Positions 54,560-61,700 of a DNA stretch of 64,000 bases are shown in pieces. The notes below the pieces were generated by a model. The model ran no database searches and was not told the DNA's origin. It worked only from the letters and a program-made list of their open reading frames with translations. The first letter of the stretch is position 1. Every line of letters begins with the position of its first letter. The stretch covers positions 1-64,000 of the forward strand of contig VXTP01000015.1 in the NCBI GenBank assembly GCA_009837395.1. Reading direction: 5' to 3'. This stretch comes from Gemmatimonadota bacterium. Lineage in GTDB: Bacteria; JAAXHH01. A program made the position numbers and the translations under genes.

Positions 54560-55345
54560 CTACACCCGCATCCGCAGCATGGGGTGGGCGAAGGAGACGT
54601 CGATGTATGCCCCGTCCCGCATGCGCTTCGTGCCGGGTGTCATGTAGTGGATGGCGAAGGCCCTGCGCGGCCGGTCGGTGACGTTGGCCGGGGTGTGGTG
54701 CATGGTCTGGCAGTGGTGGAACATGGCGCCGCCTGCAGGCAGGTCGACCACCGTCGCCCTTTCCGCTGCGGCCTGGTCGCCCAGGTCGAGGAGGGAACTG
54801 GTCTCGGCCGACCGTTCGTGGGTAACCAGGAGCCGGTGCGATCCGGGAATCAGGTGCATGGCGCCGTTCGACACGTCCACGTCGTCCAGGGTCAGCCAGC
54901 AGCTCACCAGGTTCGCGGGGGTGCACTGCCAGTATCCGTTGTCCTGGTGCCAGAAGACGGGACCGCCCTGCCGGGGCGGCTTGTAGAGGGCCTGGTCGTG
55001 GAAAAGCTGGATGTTCGGTCCCAGCAGGGACTCGACGATGTCAAGGATGGGCCCGTGGTAGAGCAGTTTCCTGAACTCGATGCTGCGTTCGCACATCTGC
55101 ATGATCTGCAGCATCTGCGTCCGGGCTTTGCGCTTGCGCGACTTGTCTTCCGTGTCATCGATGGACAGGTTGCGGTAACGGCCGCTTTCGCGCGCCGTTT
55201 CGAATACGTGGTCGTACTCCGCCCGAAGCGATTCCACGTGGTCGTCGTCCAGCAACTTGCCGGCCACCAGGAACCCCTGGTCGTGGAACGCGCCGACCGC
55301 TTCGACGGTCAGTCCGCGATGGGTTTCCGGCTGTGCCTCGGCCAT
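54560..55345 (-). CDS. Phytanoyl-CoA dioxygenase family protein (PhyH)
   Basis: The 261-residue oxygenase has the PhyH start FHDQGFLVAGKLLDDDHVES and the iron ligands in VFWHQDNGYW (HxD). DVSNGAMHLIPGSHR follows, and the distal His and Arg lie in MHHTPANVTDRPRRAFAIHYM. Family members hydroxylate acyl chains or small natural products using 2-oxoglutarate. It is the first gene of the minus-strand pair. Its promoter overlaps that of the divergent dehydrogenase-PKS operon. AGAGG lies about eight bases before the start. Confidence 0.9.
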   Translation of the reverse strand: MAEAQPETHRGLTVEAVGAFHDQGFLVAGKLLDDDHVESLRAEYDHVFETARESGRYRNLSIDDTEDKSRKRKARTQMLQIMQMCERSIEFRKLLYHGPILDIVESLLGPNIQLFHDQALYKPPRQGGPVFWHQDNGYWQCTPANLVSCWLTLDDVDVSNGAMHLIPGSHRLLVTHERSAETSSLLDLGDQAAAERATVVDLPAGGAMFHHCQTMHHTPANVTDRPRRAFAIHYMTPGTKRMRDGAYIDVSFAHPMLRMRV

Positions 55346-55391
55346 GGCCGATTCCTCTCTTTTGGATCCGCCGGGAAGGGCAAAATCGCCC

Positions 55392-55421
55392 TTGCCACTG
55401 GTGAAGATCTGTCTGTATTAT
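55392..55421 (+). promoter_or_regulatory. Promoter of the E1-E2-PKS operon
   Basis: TTGCCA (55392-55397) and TATTAT (55416-55421) are 18 bases apart, each one base off consensus. The transcript would start near 55428, about 59 bases before the E1 alpha ATG. Confidence 0.65.
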
Positions 55422-55445
55422 GGAATGTTCACGACCCAATGTAAA
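55417..55445 (-). promoter_or_regulatory. Promoter of the dioxygenase pair
   Basis: On the minus strand TTTACA (55440-55445) and CATAAT (55417-55422) are 17 bases apart, each one base off consensus. The -10 box shares five bases with the -10 of the plus-strand promoter. Confidence 0.65.
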
Positions 55446-55486
55446 GACGCCTGTGCAACGGGCAAGTTTTTTAGCCGGAGAGGGCC

Positions 55487-56473
55487 ATGTCTGCCGACAG
55501 CGGGGATCGATTCGAACGCCACCGATGGCTGTACCGGACCATGTTCACGATCCGGACGGTGGAAGAACGGCTGGCGAGGTCCTTCATGGCCGGGCTGATC
55601 CACGGCGCCTGCCACACCTACGTCGGCGAGGAGGCCGTAGCCGCCGGAGTCTGTGCCGGATTGACCGATGACGACGCGGTCTTCAGTACGCACCGGGGCC
55701 ACGGCCACGCGCTGGCCAAGGGGGTGTCGCCGGACGCGCTCATCGCCGAACTGTACGGCCGGGAAACGGGAATCTCCCACGGCCGGGGCGGCAGCATGCA
55801 CCTCTTCGCTCCGGAGATCGGTCTCATGGGCACGAGCGGGATCGTGGGCCCCTGCATCCTGCAGGCCGCCGGCGCCGGTTACAGCGCCAGGCTGCTGGGC
55901 AACGGCAGCGTCGGCGTGGCCTTCTTCGGCGACGGCGCCGTGGGAAACGGCGCCTTCCACGAGGGCTTGAATCTCGCCGCCATCTACGACCTGCCCGTCC
56001 TCTTCGTCTGCGAGAACAACCTGTACGCGACCGAAGTGCCTTTCTCCCATGCCTCCAAAAACCCGGACGTGGCATCGCGCGCGGCTAATTACGGCATACC
56101 GGGCATCGGCGTGGATGGCAACGACGTGCTGGCCGTGCACGAGGCGGCCATCGAGGCGCTGCGAAGGGCACGGGCGGGCGAGGGACCGACCCTCATCGAA
56201 GCGAAAACGTACCGCACCCGTCCCCATGCCGAAGGGATGGGCCTCACCGGCGTGTATCGCACCGAGGAAGAAGTCGCCGAGTGGCGGGAGAAGGACCCCA
56301 TTTCGAGGTTCCGGCGCCGTATCCTGTCCGATGAAACGATGACGGCGTCCGATCTGGACCGGATCGAAGCCGACGTCCGGGCGGAAGTCGAAGAAGCGGA
56401 AAAGGAAGCGGCCGCCAGTCCCTGGCCCGACGGCGGCACGGCGGATCGCCACGTGTACCGGGAGACGGTATGA
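55487..56473 (+). CDS. 2-oxoacid (acetoin/pyruvate-type) dehydrogenase E1 alpha subunit
   Basis: The 328-residue subunit binds thiamine diphosphate through FFGDGAVGNGAFHEGLNLAA with FVCENNLYATEV. The catalytic-loop region THRGHGHALAKGV and GRGGSMHLF are also present. It decarboxylates a 2-oxoacid (pyruvate, acetoin or a branched 2-oxoacid) and passes the acyl unit to E2. GGAGAGGG precedes the start. Its stop overlaps the beta subunit start by ATGA. Being the first gene of a unit that ends in a polyketide synthase points to a dedicated acyl-CoA supply. Confidence 0.93.
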   Translation: MSADSGDRFERHRWLYRTMFTIRTVEERLARSFMAGLIHGACHTYVGEEAVAAGVCAGLTDDDAVFSTHRGHGHALAKGVSPDALIAELYGRETGISHGRGGSMHLFAPEIGLMGTSGIVGPCILQAAGAGYSARLLGNGSVGVAFFGDGAVGNGAFHEGLNLAAIYDLPVLFVCENNLYATEVPFSHASKNPDVASRAANYGIPGIGVDGNDVLAVHEAAIEALRRARAGEGPTLIEAKTYRTRPHAEGMGLTGVYRTEEEVAEWREKDPISRFRRRILSDETMTASDLDRIEADVRAEVEEAEKEAAASPWPDGGTADRHVYRETV

Positions 56474-57447
56474 CCGAGAAGACCTTCACCGAAGCCGCGC
56501 GGGAAGCCCTGTCCGAGGCCATGGACGCGGACCCCGCCATATTCGTGGTCGGCGAAGGCGCGGGCGAACGCGGCGGAAACTTCGAAACCACGGCCGGCCT
56601 CTACGAGAAGCACGGTCCCTTAAGGCTTTGCGACACGCCGATCTGCGAACGGGGGTTCATCGGGATGTGCACGGGCGCGGCCATGACCGGCGCCCGGCCC
56701 GTCGTGGACTTCATGTTCACGGATTTCATCCTCGACGGCCTGGGCGAGCTGATCAACCAGACCTCCAAGATGCAGTACATGAGCAACGGACGGCTGAAGA
56801 TGCCCATGGTGCTTCGGGGATGCATCGGCATCGGCCACTCCGCGGCGACCCATCATTCCGGCAGCTACTATCCCTTCTTCGTCCATATCCCGGGGTTCCG
56901 GGTGGCGCTGCCCTCCAATCCCGCGGACGCGAAGGGCCTGCTCGCCACGGCACTGCGGAGCGAAGACCCCGTTTTCTTCATGGAGCACCGGCATCTACTG
57001 AACCTGAAGGGGCCCGTGCCCGACGGCGAGCACCGGGTGCCCTTCGGACAGGCCGCGGTCGTTCGCGAGGGGACCGATGCCACGGTCGTGGCACTGACCG
57101 TCATGGTCCATCATGCCTTTCAGGTCGCGGAGGAACTGTCCGGCGAGGGGATTTCCCTGGAGATCATCGATCCGCGCACGGTGGCGCCCCTGGACGCGGA
57201 TACCATCCTCGCGTCCGTGCGGAAGACGGGCAGGCTGCTCATCGTGGACGAGACCTTCATGCCGTGCGGGATCGGCGCGGAGATCTCCGCCCGCGTGACC
57301 GAACACGGCTTCGACGAACTCGACGCGCCGATCAAGCGGCTGAACGGCTCCCACGTGCCCACGCCCTACAGCCCTTCCCTCGAGCAGGCCGTCGTCCCGG
57401 ACCGGGCATCGATCGAAGAGGCCGTCCGCGAACTGCTCGCGGAATAG
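56470..57447 (+). CDS. 2-oxoacid dehydrogenase E1 beta subunit
   Basis: The 325-residue beta subunit pairs with the preceding alpha subunit. It has FVVGEGAGERGGNFETTAGL, the TPP-site Glu region DTPICERGFIGMCTGAAMTG, FTDFILDGLGELINQTSKM, and the C-terminal transketolase-C domain with IIDPRTVAPLDADTI and VDETFMPCGIGAEI. Length is normal. The ATGA overlap with E1 alpha and the nine-base gap to E2 show one operon. The sequence looks closest to acetoin/pyruvate types, but substrate choice cannot be read with confidence. Confidence 0.93.
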   Translation: MTEKTFTEAAREALSEAMDADPAIFVVGEGAGERGGNFETTAGLYEKHGPLRLCDTPICERGFIGMCTGAAMTGARPVVDFMFTDFILDGLGELINQTSKMQYMSNGRLKMPMVLRGCIGIGHSAATHHSGSYYPFFVHIPGFRVALPSNPADAKGLLATALRSEDPVFFMEHRHLLNLKGPVPDGEHRVPFGQAAVVREGTDATVVALTVMVHHAFQVAEELSGEGISLEIIDPRTVAPLDADTILASVRKTGRLLIVDETFMPCGIGAEISARVTEHGFDELDAPIKRLNGSHVPTPYSPSLEQAVVPDRASIEEAVRELLAE

Positions 57448-57456
57448 GATCGGCTC

Positions 57457-58725
57457 ATGCCCTACGAAATCGTCATGCCCCGGTTGGGCTGGAACATGGA
57501 AGAAGGCACGCTGGTCGAATGGCTGAAACAGGACGGCGATCCGATAATCCAGGGCGAAATGGTATGCACCATCGAGGGCGACAAGGCCGCGGCGGACGTC
57601 GAATCTTTCGAGGCCGGTATCCTGAAGATCCCGGACGCATCGCCTCCGCCTGGCCAGACCGTACCCGTGGGGACGCTGCTGGGTTTCGTCGTGGCCGAAC
57701 ACGAAATTGAGACCTTTGATCCGAATGCGGGGAGGGCGGACGACGCCGGGAGCGAGGGCGTGGCGGTCGGACCCGCGGAGGAAACTGCGACTGCCGGGAC
57801 ATCATTCCCGGATCCCGGTACCGGGACCGAACTCGAACGCGCCACGCCGGTAGCAACGGGCCTCGAACGCGGCGCCCCCGCCATCAGTCCCCGGGCCCGC
57901 CGCGCGGCACGTTCCGCGGGCATCGACTGGCGTTCATTGAAAGGCACCGGACGATCGGGCCGGATCGTGGAAAGGGACGTGATCGAAGCCGCCCGGCCGC
58001 ACGAAGCCGCAGTGGACTGGACGGATGGAAAGGCCGGCACCGGCCACGGCGACATGCGTCAGGTCATCGCCCGTCGGATGGCCGAGGCACATCGGACCAC
58101 GGCGCCGGTCACGCTGAACACCGAGGCAGACGTTACCGCGCTTTCGTCGTTGTTCGAAGATGCCGACCGCCCGTCCTGGTACGATCTGATGGCCAGGATC
58201 ACCGCTGTCGCATTGGCCGAGCATCCCGTCATGAACGCATCCTGGCGCGACGGCGTGGTGCTGAACGACGGCATCCACATCGGCATCGCGGTGGATACTT
58301 CCGGCGGGGTGATCGCGCCCGTGATCAGGGACGTTCCGGGTAAATCGCTCCAGGAGGTCTCTGCGGCAACGAAAAGCCTGATCCAGGCCGCGCAAAACGG
58401 TGGCCTGACGCTCGACCAGATCGAGGGCGGTACCTTCACCCTGACCAACCTGGGCATGTATGACGTCGACGCCTTCACCCCGATCATACATTATCCCCAG
58501 TGCGCCATTCTCGGGCTCGGGCGGGCGGTGCAGAGGGTAGTCGTTGTCGACGAATCGAGCGGGGAGACCGGCGTGCGCCGCATGATGGCGCTCAGCCTGA
58601 CCTTCGACCACCGTATCGTGGACGGCGCACCGGCCGCCCGGTTCCTGCAGCGGATCAAGCAATTGGCGGAAGAACCGGAATCGGTATTCGGCAGGGCGGA
58701 TGGCATCCAAATCAGACCCAGTTGA
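57457..58725 (+). CDS. Dihydrolipoamide acyltransferase (E2)
   Basis: The 422-residue E2 has an N-terminal lipoyl domain (lipoyl Lys in IEGDKAAADVESFEAG) and an Ala/Pro/Thr-rich linker. A peripheral subunit-binding domain follows (ISPRARRAARSAGIDWRSL, GTGRSGRIVERDV). The catalytic domain has the active-site block LTFDHRIVDGAPAARFL. It transfers the acyl group to CoA. No E3 (dihydrolipoamide dehydrogenase) gene follows, so it must borrow E3 from elsewhere. The next gene is the PKS, 32 bases downstream, which suggests that the acyl-CoA made here primes or extends the polyketide. Confidence 0.93.
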   Translation: MPYEIVMPRLGWNMEEGTLVEWLKQDGDPIIQGEMVCTIEGDKAAADVESFEAGILKIPDASPPPGQTVPVGTLLGFVVAEHEIETFDPNAGRADDAGSEGVAVGPAEETATAGTSFPDPGTGTELERATPVATGLERGAPAISPRARRAARSAGIDWRSLKGTGRSGRIVERDVIEAARPHEAAVDWTDGKAGTGHGDMRQVIARRMAEAHRTTAPVTLNTEADVTALSSLFEDADRPSWYDLMARITAVALAEHPVMNASWRDGVVLNDGIHIGIAVDTSGGVIAPVIRDVPGKSLQEVSAATKSLIQAAQNGGLTLDQIEGGTFTLTNLGMYDVDAFTPIIHYPQCAILGLGRAVQRVVVVDESSGETGVRRMMALSLTFDHRIVDGAPAARFLQRIKQLAEEPESVFGRADGIQIRPS

Positions 58726-58757
58726 CGAAAGAGACTAAGTAGACGAAAGGGACGATC

Positions 58758-61700
58758 ATGTCGATCGAAACATCACCACGAGCGAGCGAGAAAGCGGCCG
58801 GTCGATCCGGGGAAAGGGCAAAGATGAACGCCGTGCACGAACAGTCGATCGCAATCATCGGCATGGCCTGCCGGTTCCCCGGCGCACCGGACCTGGATTC
58901 GTTCTGGAACCTGCTTGAAGCGGGCGGAAACGCGGTGACCGAGGGCGTCCCCGGATCGGGTACCGGGCGCATCGGCACGCTCTTCCCGGAAGGCGCGGTA
59001 ATCAGCGACGGCTGCCGATACGGCGCCTTCGTGGACGACATCGACCAGTTCGACGAGTCCTTCTTCCGGATCTCGCCGGTCGAAGCGCAGTTGCTGGATC
59101 CGCAGCAACGGATGACGCTGGAAACGAGCTGGCAGGCGCTGGAAGACGCGGGGATCGACCCGGACAGTCTGAAAGGCAGCCGTACCGGGGTCTACACCGG
59201 GATCAGCAACGACGAGTACCGCATGCTGGTCCTGGAATCCACCCGGCCCTCCGATGCCGCCTCCTGTCTTTACGCGCTGAGCGGTACGAACCTCAACGGC
59301 ACCTGCGGCAGGGTCGCCTTCGTACTGGGCCTGATGGGTCCCGTAAAGGCGGTGGACGCCGCCTGCGCGTCGTCACTGGTGTCGATCCATGACGCGGTGT
59401 CGGACCTGCAGCACGGCAAGGCGGACCTGGCTCTCGCGGGCGGCGTGCAGGCGCTCCTGAATCCCCGTATCTACGAACTGCGCGCCGATTCGATGATGCT
59501 GTCTCCCGATGGACAGTGCAAGACCTTCGACGCGTCGGCGAACGGCTACGTACGGGGCGAAGGCTGCGGCGTGGTGGTCCTGAAACGGCTGAGCGAGGCG
59601 GAGGCCGACGGCGACCGGATCTGGGGCGTCATCCGCGGTTCGGCCATAAACCACGGCGGAGCCAGTACGGGCCTGACCGTCCCCCATACCCCCGCACTCA
59701 TCCGGGTGATCGAAGACGCGCTGGACCAGGCGGGCATATCACCTACGGACGTGGAATACCTGGAGGCGCACGGGACCGGTACGACCGTGGGCGATCCGAT
59801 AGAGATCGACGCCGTGTCCGAAGTGTATTGCCGGGGACGCGACGCCGATCATCCGCTGCTGACGGGTTCCGTGAAAACCAATCTCGGCCACCTGGAGTCG
59901 GCCGCGGGGGTAGCCGGACTGATCAAGGCCGCCCTGGTGGTAAAGCACGGAGTGATCCCTAAGCACCTTCACTTCCACGACCCGAACCCCGGTATCGATT
60001 GGGATAACCTTCCCATACAGGTTACTACGGAAATGATGGACTGGCCGCGTACGAACGGGCGCACGCGCATGGCGGGCGTGAACTCCTTCGGTATTTCCGG
60101 AACCAACGCCCACATCGTGGTGGAGGAGTACCGCGCGCCGGATGATTCAGGGGACAGCAGCCGCGAGGTCGCCGGATCGCCGGTCGCCGGATCGCCGATC
60201 GCCGTGGCCGCTTCATTGCCTGAATCGATGACTGGCGCAGCTGTGCCGTCCGATGACCTTGGACCGCGCAAGACCCGGCTGCTACCACTGTCGGGCAAAT
60301 CGGACGACGCGTTACGCGAACTGGCCGGCCGATACCTTTCCTGGCTCGACCAGCAGACCGAGCGGACCGAAGAATCGCACTCCGGCGACGGCGACGGCGA
60401 GGCCGGTCTGGAAGGATCCCTTTCGGATATGGCGTGGACGTCGGGCGTGGGAAGAAGCCATTTCGATCACCGGGCAGGCATTGCCTTCCACGATATCGGT
60501 TCACTGCGGGAACGGCTCACCGAACTGACCGAAACCGGCCCGATCGAGCATGCTCCGAAACCGGAGAAGGTCGCGTTTGTCTACACCGGACAGGGAAGCC
60601 AGTGGGTCGGAATGGGCCAGGCGCTTTACGAACAGGAGCCCGTAGCCCGTGCGGTACTGGACCGCTGTGAAGCGGTTTTTCAGGAAGTCCGCGGGACCTC
60701 GCTGCTGGATGTGATGTTCGGCCGTAACGAAGCGGTAGGACCGCTGAACGATACGGCATGGGAACAACCGGCGCTCTTCGCGTTGGAATGTGCGCTGACG
60801 GCCCTCTGGTCGAGCGTCGGCGTGCAGCCGGCCGTGGTCATGGGCCACAGCGTCGGCGAACTGGCCGCGGCGCACGCCGCCGGGGTATTCAGCCTGGAAG
60901 ACGGGATGCGGTTCGCCGCCACGCGGGGCACCTTGCTGTCCGGTACCGAAGAAGGCGCCATGGCCGCCGTTTTTGCGCCCGCGGAACGGGTCGCAACGGA
61001 ACTGGAAGGGCTGAACGGGGCGGCCGGCGATGACGAAGCGGCCGGCGGAACCAGGTGCAATATCTCGGCGGACAACGGTTCGCATCAGGTGGTAAGCGGA
61101 CCGGTTCCGGGCATCGAAGCCGTCATGAGGCACTTCGAGTCGGCGGGGATCCGCGCAAGACGGCTGAACACCACCAGGGCCTTCCACAGCGCGCTGGTGG
61201 AACCGGCCCTGGACGCGCTGGAAGCGTCACTGGATGGTGTGACCGTCAATGCTCCCTCGATCGCTGTCGTCAGCAATCTCACCGGGCAGGCTGTGGCGCC
61301 GGAACACGCATTTGACGGGGCCTACTGGAAACGGCACGCGCGGGAACCGGTGGCTTTCGCACAGAGTGTCGGCACGCTGGCCGCACTCGGCGTGGACCTG
61401 GTCGTCGAGATCGGTCCGCACGCGATCCTGGCGCCCATGACGGTTTCGTCCTGGCCGGATTCTCCGCAGACTCTGGCGCCCAAGGTGCTCCCCAGTCTCA
61501 CCCGGCCCTCCGATGATTCGCCGGTAGCGAATGTGGGCAGTCTCGTTAACGCTGTGGCAGCGGCCTATGAGGCAGGGCTGCCGATCCGTTTCGATGGCTT
61601 GTACGCCGGGGAATCCAGGCGGAGGATCTCGTTGCCGGGGTACCCGTTCCAACGCCAGCGTCACTGGGTCGAAGCGCCGAAGCAACGACGGAGCAGCGCC

